A stretch of DNA of 6,099 nt, from the NCBI GenBank assembly GCA_020024085.1, contig JAHHUG010000078.1:1-6099 (forward strand). The letters are read 5' to 3'. Below the pieces are notes generated by a model. It saw nothing but the letters and a program-made list of their open reading frames with translations. It did not search any database and was not told the origin of the DNA. Every line of letters begins with the position of its first letter. The stretch's first letter is position 1. Shown here piece by piece: positions 1 to 6,099 of this stretch. This stretch comes from Christensenellaceae bacterium. Its GTDB lineage: Bacteria > Bacillota > Clostridia > Christensenellales > CAAEEZ01. The translations under genes and the position numbers were made by a program.

Positions 1-30
1 CTATTTAGTGACTTTTTTTATTTGTTTAGT

Positions 31-130
31 AAGTATAATATTGTATTATTAATTATTATAATATATAAACAATATAGATATATTTATATATAATATAAAG
101 TATATACTAATATAATTTACGATATTAATA
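31..130. other. Extremely AT-rich spacer
   Basis: Only about 8 of 100 bases are G or C, with many TATA and AATAT runs. No open frame with a start and RBS is visible on either strand. TATAAT hexamers occur at 34-39, 89-94 and 111-116, but none has a credible -35 partner. It is probably an easily melted or bent intergenic spacer. Confidence 0.6.
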
Positions 131-252
131 CATTTACCCTATCCCTACTAATTAGTGGCTAGTATTGTCCACAAGGACTATTGCATTGTGGGTACTACAA
201 CAAATATGTCTATTATATTCGACCTGCCACAAGCTAAATAATTAGGTTTTTT
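131..252 (+). ncRNA. Candidate structured RNA, unclassified
   Basis: This island has about 37% GC over 131-240, beside about 8% GC in 31-130. On the plus strand CCACAA (169-174) pairs with TTGTGG (186-191), extended by two G-U pairs, one A-U pair, one mismatch and GTA/TAC (162-164 with 196-198). The G-U pairs become A-C mismatches on the other strand, which favours a plus-strand RNA. A second CCACAAG (227-233) repeats 169-175 and could compete for TTGTGG. A T-tract (247-252) and the terminator at 261-288 could provide 3' ends. A TATAAT at 111-116 has no recognisable -35 box. It does not match tRNA or any RNA family I can recall. It could instead be the remnant of a gene. Confidence 0.3.
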
Positions 253-260
253 ACATATAA

Positions 261-288
261 AAAATAGGTTCATTACTGAACCTATTTT
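261..288 (-). terminator. Intrinsic terminator, probably bidirectional
   Basis: A perfect 12-bp inverted repeat (AAAATAGGTTCA at 261-272 and its complement at 277-288) closes a 4-base loop. It begins 27 bases past the stop codon. On the minus strand the stem runs straight into TTTTTTAT, ideal for ending the surface-protein transcript. On the plus strand the stem is followed by TTTTATTT, so it could also stop transcription coming from the left. Confidence 0.9.
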
Positions 289-315
289 ATTTAACTAATT
301 GTTAATTATTAAGCA

Positions 316-3300
316 TTAATCAATATTAATCTTAATCTTATTCTTTTTCTTATAACCGGTAGCTTTAATTACTTTTTTAGAAATAAATGTAAGTATAATT
401 GCAACTACTATTGTAGCAATAGCTAACTTTTTAACAACACCATCAAGAGTTGCTTCTTGCTCGTTTTGACCAACTTTACGATATACAAATTTGATATCCA
501 TATCTTTATCAACATTGTACAAAGTAACTTTCTTTTGGTTACCAAGCATAATTTCTTCATTGCCATTGATAATTACTTTATCAAGTACATAGCCAGGTTT
601 AATAGTAAATTCAAGTACAACTTGGTCGCCATATTTTGGATTTTGCTTATTTGTAGTAACCATTACCAAATCTTCATTACCAAAGTTTAACTTAAATGTC
701 TTTAACTCAAAGAATGCAGCATACTCTGATGCATCATTTGTAACAACAATTGTTTGTTCGTTGTTATTTTCAAAGTCTACCCACTCGCCTTTTTCATTCT
801 TTTTGAACCACTTAACAAATTGAGAATCAGAACTTGGGAATGCCTTTAATGTAACTGTATTGCTATCTTTATTTAGGAACGCTTGTGTTCTACCTGCTTG
901 AGCATTTGGAGCATCGTAGAACATATTGTGTTTAACCTTAATAGAATCCTCTGTTATGCCTTCCTCGGTCTTAATAGGAACAACATTTAGTGTTACAAAC
1001 GCATCAGACTTTAGAGCATTTAGGTTATATACTTGAGCATTTGTATAGAAGCCAGTATGTAATTCCCATCTATCTACAATAAAATCTGGTTTATTTACAT
1101 AAGATAATACAACATTAGTACCACGAACATACCACTTATCAAACTCTCTATTTGCCTCAGTAGAAGTAAATTCTTCAGTTGTTGTTTTGCCATCAAGAGT
1201 AGATGTTATTTTGATTGTATTTCCAACAGGAACATCAACCTTTACTTCATATCTAATCTCGACTAATCTTAATACTAATTCGTAATCTTGACCATCAACA
1301 GGTTCTTTTGCATTATAGTTACCATCAATTCCATTTATCACAAAGTATGGACTATTATTGCTTTGTGCATCGGTTGAACCCACCTTTTTACACAACCAAG
1401 TTTCAAACTTAAATCTATCATTCTTAATGTTGAATGAGATATTTGTAGATACAACAGTATCTCCTACTGAATATGGAATCTTGGTTTTGTCTATACCAGT
1501 GAAGTTAAAACTATATTTGAACTCAAAATCTGCAAGACTTGCAGGGCCATAAACTAACTCGCCAGCTTCATTATAACGACCAACTTCAACGGTTGGGTCA
1601 TTTACTCGATAAAAGATATTTTCTTTTTGTTTTTTGTATGTTATGTAAATATTAACATCTTTTTGAATATCGTCTAATCTATATTCGGCAACCATATGGT
1701 CAATCATAAAGTCAACTTTAATGAATTTTTCTGGGATTGGTACAAGTTCGCCTAACTCATTTTGGGTTTGCCAATTGATATTATAGCCAGGGAATGCATT
1801 AATCTTGAAAATCAAACTCTTTCCGTGAGCAATCTTAAAGTCAACATCTTTATACTCTATACCATTTTCATCGAATACAAAAATAGTACCACCTATTCCA
1901 AAGCCATCAACTTCTCCATTATCATCTAATGTTGTAGAACCTAGGTTAACAGTGTATTTCTTCTCAATATATGTAATATCAATATTCTTGTTAAGTTTAC
2001 CTTGTTTGTAGTTATTTAAGTCAGCCATACCAAAATCATTATGATTAATAATAATTTCGTACTTGGTTGGAGTTACCATATTAATCTCTAAAATAGCACT
2101 ATTTGCATTCTTTAGAGCATTTACATCAAGTGAATATCTAGCATCAACAATCTCTAATTCATATTTTAGAGGGTTACTAGCATTATACTCATTAGTAAAG
2201 TAACAAATAGCATCTTCACCAAAGCCAACTAAATTACCATTTAGATAAATTTTACCTCTATTGATGTTTTCTGAAGTAACATTTAATTTATAATATGGTG
2301 TTAATTTGAACTCTACCTTATATGGATTAGCATCAGTAGCAAAATCAGCAGCCATAATAGCATCATCAAATTGTACTGAAACATCATCATTAGCAATTGT
2401 AGAGCCTGCCATTACCCAACCATCAAACTTAAAGTCATTTTCATAATTTGAAATATAGTCAAATCTTGTTAGATTAACCTTATCTCCATACTTAAAAGTT
2501 TTTGTGATTGTCTTTTCAGCCCAAGGAGTACCTGCAACATTTGGAGCAATTTCAATATTTTTTGTCCTTACATCGAAGTAAAGCTCAATTATAACTTTGA
2601 AATCGTTATTATCTGTAAGCTTGATAATTCCTTTCTTTCTATCTGATTTAACGGCATCAGCAAATTGCTTTTCGACACCATCAATCTTGTAATTTTTAAG
2701 TCCAGTATAATAATTATGTGCAGTATTTGGAGTGCCATCACTATTTTTAATTTCAGCAATAGTTCCACCCTCAATATTATCACCTGGGCAAGCAAGTTGA
2801 ATAGTATTATCAATACCCATAATTGAATTGAATGTAATAGTATTGTTAATATTATCAATTGAGAACAAGTTCTTTAGATTTATTGAATCTATACTTACTA
2901 ATCCTTTTTCCATATCAACTGAATATACATTTGGAGTTGACTTTTCGGTTAATTTGTTAAAATCATAGTTAATACTAGAATGGCAATATCCAGCAACATA
3001 TGTATCATCTAGGATAACTGGTACATTATGTATAATAAAGCTTGGTGCATTATACAAACCATTTACTTCCTTAATATTAACTACTCTCTTTTTAGCAAGA
3101 TTTACTGAAACTTGCATACCGTTTTCGGCAGTAATTTCATTGACTGTTTCAAAATATTTTTTAGTTTTGCCACCTACATTTTCAGAAACAAACCTTACTT
3201 CGACATTTTGTAATTCAGCATTACCCTTTTGACTTACTTGAATCAATTGTGCATAGGTAGCTTCATTTAATTTGCCAAATAAATTAAAGATATATCCATC

Positions 3301-5925
3301 AGTAGCACCTTTATCTGAAAGAGTAAATCTAAGTTTTACCCTTGTGCCATTAGCAACTTTTTGTACCTCATTAGCATTATCTACAAAAGCTACATTCAAA
3401 ATGTTTTGTTTAACTAGGTCTACACCAACTTGGTCTGCCATTCTAAATGATAGGTAATCATTGATAGAAACTGGTCTACCTATAAACAATAATTGAATTT
3501 CAATATCTTCGTAGTTATGTAGCTTTTCAGTTAAATAGTTAAGTCTTAATTCGTAATGTTCGTACCATTTACCAGCATTAGAAATAACATTACCTTTCTT
3601 TACCCAACCTTTACTTGGTTTACTCTCTAATCTTTCAATACTGTTTTTACCTTTTATAGCAACACCTTCTAGCAAGTAATCTGCAAGAGCTGCTTCCTCA
3701 ATATAAAGATTAAGGACATTGTTGTGATTGTAATCAAATACTTTATCAACATAAGGAGTTGCAGTATCAACAGACGATGAGAAATTAAATAAAATTTTTC
3801 CAGCAAAATCTAACTTTTCTGGAGCAGCTGCTGAAGAAATTTTGTAATCTTTATATGGATTAATTGAGGTTTTGTAGTTATTAAAAGCTAAGCTATTATT
3901 ATTTGAGAAATCAAAACTAAAAGTAATATCATATTTAAAGCTACCATCAGCATTTTTATCAAACAACTTGATATTATCAGTTTTATTACCTAAAATATAA
4001 GTAGGCTCATTTGTATCGCCAGCATTTTTAATAATTAATTTTGAATCTTTATAAATAAAATCAAAATATGTGTTATTTACATCATAATTAGCAAATTCAA
4101 ACTTTCCTTGTTTATATTCTGGAGCAGTATATATAACTATTTCTTTTTCTAAAACACCTGTTTCTCTATTTTTGATAACTGCTTTAATTGTTTGTACATG
4201 GACACCATCTTGCTCTAGTATTGTCATTACGATAGAATCGCCATAAACAAAGGCAACATTACTATTGTTATCCTTTTCAACAATTGTACTAGAAGATTTT
4301 ACGTTACCTGTTATTTCAACCTGTACATTAAGTAAATTTTCACCAAATTTATATTTTAACTCAAAATGCCTATCTTCCATTTTTTCTGGCATAATCCAAA
4401 TACTATTATCAAAATCCTTGAATGATGATGCAAGAGCAAATTGTTCTTCCTTTAGTGTACCAAAAAGAGTATAATGCTCCTTTGGTAAATCTATTGGGAA
4501 TTGTCTAATAGCAACTGGGGTGTCAGTACTATTATTTGCTGTTTCGCTAGATAATACTTTATTAAACTTAATACCTTGGATAGGTAATGCATTAACTGGT
4601 GGAAGAGGTGGTTGACCTGGTTGAGGTTTTACTTCTGGACCTGGCACAATATAATCATCTGCAAGCACTACGATATTACCCAAAATACCATATGGTTGAT
4701 TTGATGTATTATTTGTAGTAATTTTAGCTAATTTTGCATAAACACCTTCTACAATGATATCTGCAATAGACTTATCCTTATTGTAGTTATATTTTGCAAA
4801 ATCAATATTACCGATAATACCACCAGCATAATTACCAGCAAGAATACTTCCGATAAAATAGCTATTCCAAATGCTAATTTTATTTATTTGGTTTTCTCCG
4901 TTTAGTCTATCGCCCATAACGATTTCACCAACTAAACCACCAACATTTGAGGTGTAACTTTGAGCACTAGTCAAACCACTACCATCAATAGTACCTTGAT
5001 AGTCGCAGTTGTAGATATCGCCATTAATAACCTTACCAACAATACCACCAATACCTATTGCATCAGCTTTGATTGAAGAATTTGTAAAACTTACTTGGCT
5101 AATTAATCCGTGATACATTACACCAACTAAACCACCAACATAATCTAATGTGGTAGTTGCTTTGTAATTACAATTTACAAAATGTAGTGACCTAATTTCT
5201 TTGCCATCAAAAATATCAATAAAAGCTGGACTTGTACCAGTAAGCTCTAAATCGAATCCTTTGATTTCAGCTACATTTTCTACAACTTTATTAGTTCCTG
5301 TAATAACACCACCGACAATACTAAAAGTAATAGGTGTTTTACTAATCTCTGAAGAAGTAGGTGTGTTATTGTGAGATAATGCTTTTAGATTAGTGTATCC
5401 TGTAAAATCCAAATCTTCCTCAATAATTACAATATTAGATTTAATTTTAGAAGGATTCTCTGTAACCCATTTCCACTTTTGGATAGCACTATAATAAGTT
5501 TCTACATTATTAACTACTTCGGTAGAACCTTTAATTCTATAATATGTAGAAGCACCAACCATTTTAATTTCTGGTTTTTTTGCAACTACACTCTTAAAAT
5601 CTGTCTTATCTGGTTTAGCATACAAATCCATTTTTTTAGGATTAGCCACATAGGCTCCCTTATCAAATGGTTTTTGATAATTGCTATCCTCATACCAGCC
5701 CACAATTTTTCTACCATCTGGAGTATCAGTAGGTAAATTTAATTGAGTTGGTGTAGAAGCTGTACTATCATTTTTGTATTGCAATGTGCCAAACGGATTG
5801 TTTGGATAATGCAATGTCAAATCGTACACTTGTGGTTCAGCTGCAACAGCAACACCTGAACACAAGCCTGTAATCATAATACAAACAAGTAGGCAAGTTG
5901 CCATTACTGAAACGAATTTTTTCAT
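316..5925 (-). CDS. Giant modular surface protein with InlB-type B repeats and GLUG-like motifs
   Basis: Encodes 1869 residues (about 205-210 kDa estimated from length). It is very probably displayed on the cell surface as an adhesin or other binding protein, but ligand and exact role are unknown. Domains seen in order: signal peptide 1-29; InlB-type B repeat 33-104 with GWYED at 76-80; GLUG-like block 244-420 with repeated GGLVG/GGIVG/GGIIG; proline-rich hinge 427-449; unrecognised region 452-1130; divergent InlB-type repeats 1131-1816; membrane helix 1834-1849; basic tail. No catalytic motif such as HExxH was seen. The mature part has only six cysteines (252, 307, 981, 1046, 1241, 1512) and is rich in Asn, Lys, Val and Ile, as expected for beta modules in a low-GC genome. 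The ATG start is supported by a typical MKK signal peptide, an RBS 6 bases upstream and a consensus promoter. The frame is intact and ends in TAA. It looks monocistronic: own promoter, own terminator, no neighbour inside the window. The family assignment (Flg_new, Flg_new_2 and Glug in Pfam terms) is by eye; the adhesin role is inferred. Confidence 0.95.
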   Translation of the reverse strand: MKKFVSVMATCLLVCIMITGLCSGVAVAAEPQVYDLTLHYPNNPFGTLQYKNDSTASTPTQLNLPTDTPDGRKIVGWYEDSNYQKPFDKGAYVANPKKMDLYAKPDKTDFKSVVAKKPEIKMVGASTYYRIKGSTEVVNNVETYYSAIQKWKWVTENPSKIKSNIVIIEEDLDFTGYTNLKALSHNNTPTSSEISKTPITFSIVGGVITGTNKVVENVAEIKGFDLELTGTSPAFIDIFDGKEIRSLHFVNCNYKATTTLDYVGGLVGVMYHGLISQVSFTNSSIKADAIGIGGIVGKVINGDIYNCDYQGTIDGSGLTSAQSYTSNVGGLVGEIVMGDRLNGENQINKISIWNSYFIGSILAGNYAGGIIGNIDFAKYNYNKDKSIADIIVEGVYAKLAKITTNNTSNQPYGILGNIVVLADDYIVPGPEVKPQPGQPPLPPVNALPIQGIKFNKVLSSETANNSTDTPVAIRQFPIDLPKEHYTLFGTLKEEQFALASSFKDFDNSIWIMPEKMEDRHFELKYKFGENLLNVQVEITGNVKSSSTIVEKDNNSNVAFVYGDSIVMTILEQDGVHVQTIKAVIKNRETGVLEKEIVIYTAPEYKQGKFEFANYDVNNTYFDFIYKDSKLIIKNAGDTNEPTYILGNKTDNIKLFDKNADGSFKYDITFSFDFSNNNSLAFNNYKTSINPYKDYKISSAAAPEKLDFAGKILFNFSSSVDTATPYVDKVFDYNHNNVLNLYIEEAALADYLLEGVAIKGKNSIERLESKPSKGWVKKGNVISNAGKWYEHYELRLNYLTEKLHNYEDIEIQLLFIGRPVSINDYLSFRMADQVGVDLVKQNILNVAFVDNANEVQKVANGTRVKLRFTLSDKGATDGYIFNLFGKLNEATYAQLIQVSQKGNAELQNVEVRFVSENVGGKTKKYFETVNEITAENGMQVSVNLAKKRVVNIKEVNGLYNAPSFIIHNVPVILDDTYVAGYCHSSINYDFNKLTEKSTPNVYSVDMEKGLVSIDSINLKNLFSIDNINNTITFNSIMGIDNTIQLACPGDNIEGGTIAEIKNSDGTPNTAHNYYTGLKNYKIDGVEKQFADAVKSDRKKGIIKLTDNNDFKVIIELYFDVRTKNIEIAPNVAGTPWAEKTITKTFKYGDKVNLTRFDYISNYENDFKFDGWVMAGSTIANDDVSVQFDDAIMAADFATDANPYKVEFKLTPYYKLNVTSENINRGKIYLNGNLVGFGEDAICYFTNEYNASNPLKYELEIVDARYSLDVNALKNANSAILEINMVTPTKYEIIINHNDFGMADLNNYKQGKLNKNIDITYIEKKYTVNLGSTTLDDNGEVDGFGIGGTIFVFDENGIEYKDVDFKIAHGKSLIFKINAFPGYNINWQTQNELGELVPIPEKFIKVDFMIDHMVAEYRLDDIQKDVNIYITYKKQKENIFYRVNDPTVEVGRYNEAGELVYGPASLADFEFKYSFNFTGIDKTKIPYSVGDTVVSTNISFNIKNDRFKFETWLCKKVGSTDAQSNNSPYFVINGIDGNYNAKEPVDGQDYELVLRLVEIRYEVKVDVPVGNTIKITSTLDGKTTTEEFTSTEANREFDKWYVRGTNVVLSYVNKPDFIVDRWELHTGFYTNAQVYNLNALKSDAFVTLNVVPIKTEEGITEDSIKVKHNMFYDAPNAQAGRTQAFLNKDSNTVTLKAFPSSDSQFVKWFKKNEKGEWVDFENNNEQTIVVTNDASEYAAFFELKTFKLNFGNEDLVMVTTNKQNPKYGDQVVLEFTIKPGYVLDKVIINGNEEIMLGNQKKVTLYNVDKDMDIKFVYRKVGQNEQEATLDGVVKKLAIATIVVAIILTFISKKVIKATGYKKKNKIKINID
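379..426 (-). other. C-terminal membrane helix (residues 1834-1849), followed by basic tail
   Basis: LAIATIVVAIILTFIS is an uninterrupted hydrophobic run, flanked by KK on the outer side and followed by a 20-residue lysine-rich tail to the C-terminus. The positive charge of the tail fits the cytoplasmic side, giving a protein anchored in the membrane by its C-terminus with the rest outside. The sequence before the helix (VGQNEQEATLDGV) has no LPXTG-like sortase motif, so covalent cell-wall attachment is not supported. Confidence 0.85.
478..2535 (-). other. C-terminal run of divergent InlB-type repeats (residues 1131-1816)
   Basis: Several modules share a pattern: a small motif such as YGDKV (1146-1150), YSVGDTV (1485-1491), RGTNVVLSYV (1601-1610), NTVTLKAFP (1689-1697) or YGDQVVLEF (1765-1773), then about 10-20 residues on a tryptophan or GY step (FKFDGW 1165-1170, FKFETW 1505-1510, FIVDRW 1615-1620, FVKWF 1703-1707, PGYVLDKV 1777-1784), then a closing pair of strands. 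This is the pattern of the divergent InlB B-repeat (Flg_new_2, PF18998). I count about five clear and one or two weak copies. The role is probably as a stalk that carries the N-terminal parts away from the membrane. Confidence 0.7.
2536..4572 (-). other. Unrecognised central region (residues 452-1130)
   Basis: About 680 residues match no family that I recognise. Alternating hydrophobic and polar residues and frequent Asn, Asp and Gly turns suggest a mainly beta structure made of several consecutive modules. Landmarks are FVYGDSIVMTILEQDGV (559-575), which resembles the 'YGD.V' opening of the C-terminal repeats, two tryptophans close together at 774 and 787, and isolated cysteines at 981 and 1046. 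No enzymatic motif, metal-binding motif or transmembrane segment is visible. It could be the ligand-binding part or simply a run of diverged Ig-like spacers. Confidence 0.5.
4579..4647 (-). other. Proline-rich hinge (residues 427-449)
   Basis: This short stretch is dominated by proline with Gly, Gln, Glu and Lys (VPGPEVKPQPGQPPLPP at its core). It separates the GLUG-like block from the unrecognised core and is probably an extended flexible or stiff linker between separately folded parts. The LPIQG at 447-451 resembles a sortase motif, but it is internal and is not followed by a membrane helix. Confidence 0.7.
4666..5196 (-). other. GLUG-like motif block (residues 244-420)
   Basis: Successive units of about 25-40 residues carry a G-G-[LI]-[VI]-G core: YVGGLVG (262-268), GIGGIVG (291-297), NVGGLVG (327-333), YAGGIIG (366-372), and a weaker YGILG (412-416). 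The core is typically followed by a turn and a strand with an aromatic or Asn-Cys step (for example DIYNCDYQG at 303-311). This matches the GLUG motif (PF07581) found in IgA1 protease N-termini and many gut and oral surface proteins, where it probably forms a right-handed beta-solenoid. Here it is not joined to a protease domain that I can see. Confidence 0.75.
5614..5829 (-). other. N-terminal InlB-type B repeat (residues 33-104)
   Basis: The segment begins YDLTLHYPNNPFG, continues through a linker to GRKIVGWYED (71-80), and closes with a strand ending LYAKP. The pattern of a first beta strand, a G-W-Y plus acidic turn, then 'F..G' and a final 'LYAK' strand is the hallmark of the Listeria-Bacteroides repeat (Flg_new, PF09479), which usually ends in 'LYAKW'. 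Such repeats are known from internalin B and many surface proteins of Bacillota and Bacteroidota. There is a single clear copy at this end of the protein. Confidence 0.75.
5839..5925 (-). other. Signal peptide (residues 1-29)
   Basis: The protein starts MKKF, followed by a hydrophobic core (roughly residues 5-24) and a small-residue stretch AVAA ending at residue 29 before Glu-Pro. This fits signal peptidase I cleavage after A29 and Sec export. Cysteines at 11, 15 and 22 do not sit in a good lipobox (the residue before each is not Gly, Ala or Ser), so a lipoprotein is unlikely. The exact cleavage site is a prediction by eye. Confidence 0.88.
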
Positions 5926-5931
5926 ATTTTA

Positions 5932-5937
5932 CACCCC
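5932..5937 (-). promoter_or_regulatory. Ribosome binding site of the surface-protein gene
   Basis: On the minus strand GGGGTG lies 6 bases before the ATG (GGGGTGTAAAATATG). It matches the GGAGGTG Shine-Dalgarno consensus only approximately, but position and spacing are right, and it supports the chosen start. Confidence 0.7.
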
Positions 5938-5970
5938 ATAATTTTGATAATAATATTAAGCATATAAGTG

Positions 5971-5990
5971 TATTACATAATATTACATAT
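5971..5990. repeat. Tandem TATTACAT repeat over the predicted transcription start
   Basis: TATTACAT occurs at 5971-5978 and again at 5981-5988, exactly 10 bp (about one helical turn) apart. It lies directly downstream of the -10 box and covers the predicted start near 5986. A protein bound here would block initiation, so it is a plausible operator, but it may be chance in AT-rich DNA. Confidence 0.35.
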
Positions 5991-5992
5991 CT

Positions 5993-6021
5993 ATTATATA
6001 ATAATGCTTATTTTATGTCAA
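5993..6021 (-). promoter_or_regulatory. Consensus housekeeping (sigma-A type) promoter
   Basis: On the minus strand a perfect -35 box TTGACA (6021-6016) is separated by exactly 17 bases from a perfect -10 box TATAAT (5998-5993). Transcription should start near 5986, giving a leader of about 61 bases. A/T tracts just upstream (6031-6041) could act as an UP element. Both hexamers and the spacer being ideal argues for strong basal expression unless a repressor acts here. Confidence 0.88.
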
Positions 6022-6040
6022 TAATGAAACGATTTTTAAA

Positions 6041-6075
6041 AGTGTAATTTGTTAAAAAAATTGCAATTTTACACT
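6041..6075. promoter_or_regulatory. Nested inverted repeats upstream of the promoter, possible regulator site
   Basis: AGTGTAA (6041-6047) and its complement TTACACT (6069-6075) flank a region containing a perfect 14-bp palindrome, AAAATTGCAATTTT (6057-6070). The palindrome is centred about 77 bases upstream of the predicted transcription start, a position where activators often bind. On the minus strand the outer repeat followed by TTTTAAAA could instead be a weak terminator of an upstream gene. High AT content makes chance symmetry more likely. Confidence 0.3.
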
Positions 6076-6099
6076 CCTCTAATCAAAAAATAACTATAT

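Noticed and set aside
181..240. A tRNA gene in the GC-richer island
   Set aside because: No acceptor stem, no GGTTCGAAT-type T loop and no cloverleaf can be built on either strand.
178..273. A 31-residue open frame on the minus strand starting at ATG 273
   Set aside because: Its start codon lies within the loop of the terminator hairpin, so its mRNA would be cut off there, and it has only a weak AGG as ribosome binding site.
457..690. Open frames of 61-85 residues on the plus strand within the large gene (457-690, 1358-1552, 3272-3457, 4265-4474, 5479-5736)
   Set aside because: All are antisense to a well-supported gene, have no convincing ribosome binding site that I could see, and look like complements of the coding frame.
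2589..2858. An 89-residue open frame on the minus strand inside the large gene
   Set aside because: It overlaps the large gene completely in another frame, and its composition is that of an out-of-frame reading (runs of Ile and Leu).
4573..4587. LPIQG (residues 447-451) as a sortase motif
   Set aside because: It is internal, next to the proline hinge, and is not followed by a hydrophobic helix and positive tail.
5839..5895. Lipoprotein signal with Cys 15 or Cys 22 as the lipid-bearing residue
   Set aside because: The residue before each cysteine is Val or Leu, not Gly, Ala or Ser, and a better signal peptidase I site AVAA follows.
316..5925. Recoded TGA (tryptophan) as in Mycoplasma-like bacteria
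   Set aside because: All 14 tryptophans use TGG and no TGA interrupts the frame over 1869 codons.
1..6099. CRISPR array, insertion sequence or phage attachment site
   Set aside because: No regularly spaced direct repeats of suitable length, no transposase or integrase frame, and no terminal inverted repeats with target duplication were seen.

Overview
The window holds one very large gene and its flanking signals. The gene lies on the minus strand (316-5925) and encodes an 1869-residue secreted, membrane-anchored, modular surface protein. Everything else is non-coding: about 315 bases downstream of the gene (1-315) and about 174 bases upstream of it (5926-6099).

The sequence suggests a low-GC Gram-positive bacterium of the Bacillota type, probably an uncultured host- or gut-associated Clostridia or Bacilli lineage. 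The reasons are the low GC (roughly a third in the gene, far lower in the spacers), a textbook TTGACA-17-TATAAT promoter, a GG-rich ribosome binding site, an intrinsic terminator, and a protein built from InlB-type B repeats and GLUG-like motifs. All 14 tryptophans are TGG codons and the frame has no in-frame TGA, so the standard bacterial code is used and a Mycoplasma-like code is unlikely. The taxonomy is inference.

Layout from right to left, in the direction of transcription: a palindrome-rich upstream region (6041-6075); a consensus promoter (5993-6021); a tandem TATTACAT repeat over the predicted transcription start (5971-5990); an RBS (5932-5937); then the gene. The protein has a signal peptide (residues 1-29), one InlB-type B repeat (33-104), a block of GLUG-like motifs (244-420), a proline-rich hinge (427-449), about 680 residues of unrecognised, apparently beta-rich sequence (452-1130), a string of divergent InlB-type repeats (1131-1816), and a C-terminal membrane helix with a lysine-rich tail (1834-1869). 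There is no LPXTG sorting motif. A strong intrinsic terminator (261-288) follows the stop codon.

Left of the terminator, 131-252 stands out as a GC-richer island (about 37% GC in 131-240) beside a stretch of about 8% GC (31-130). It can fold on the plus strand into a hairpin that uses G-U pairs, and it carries a second copy of one hairpin arm, so two pairings exclude each other. It may be an undescribed structured RNA. It is the least explained part of the window. The gene appears to be monocistronic, so no pathway or partner can be inferred from its context.
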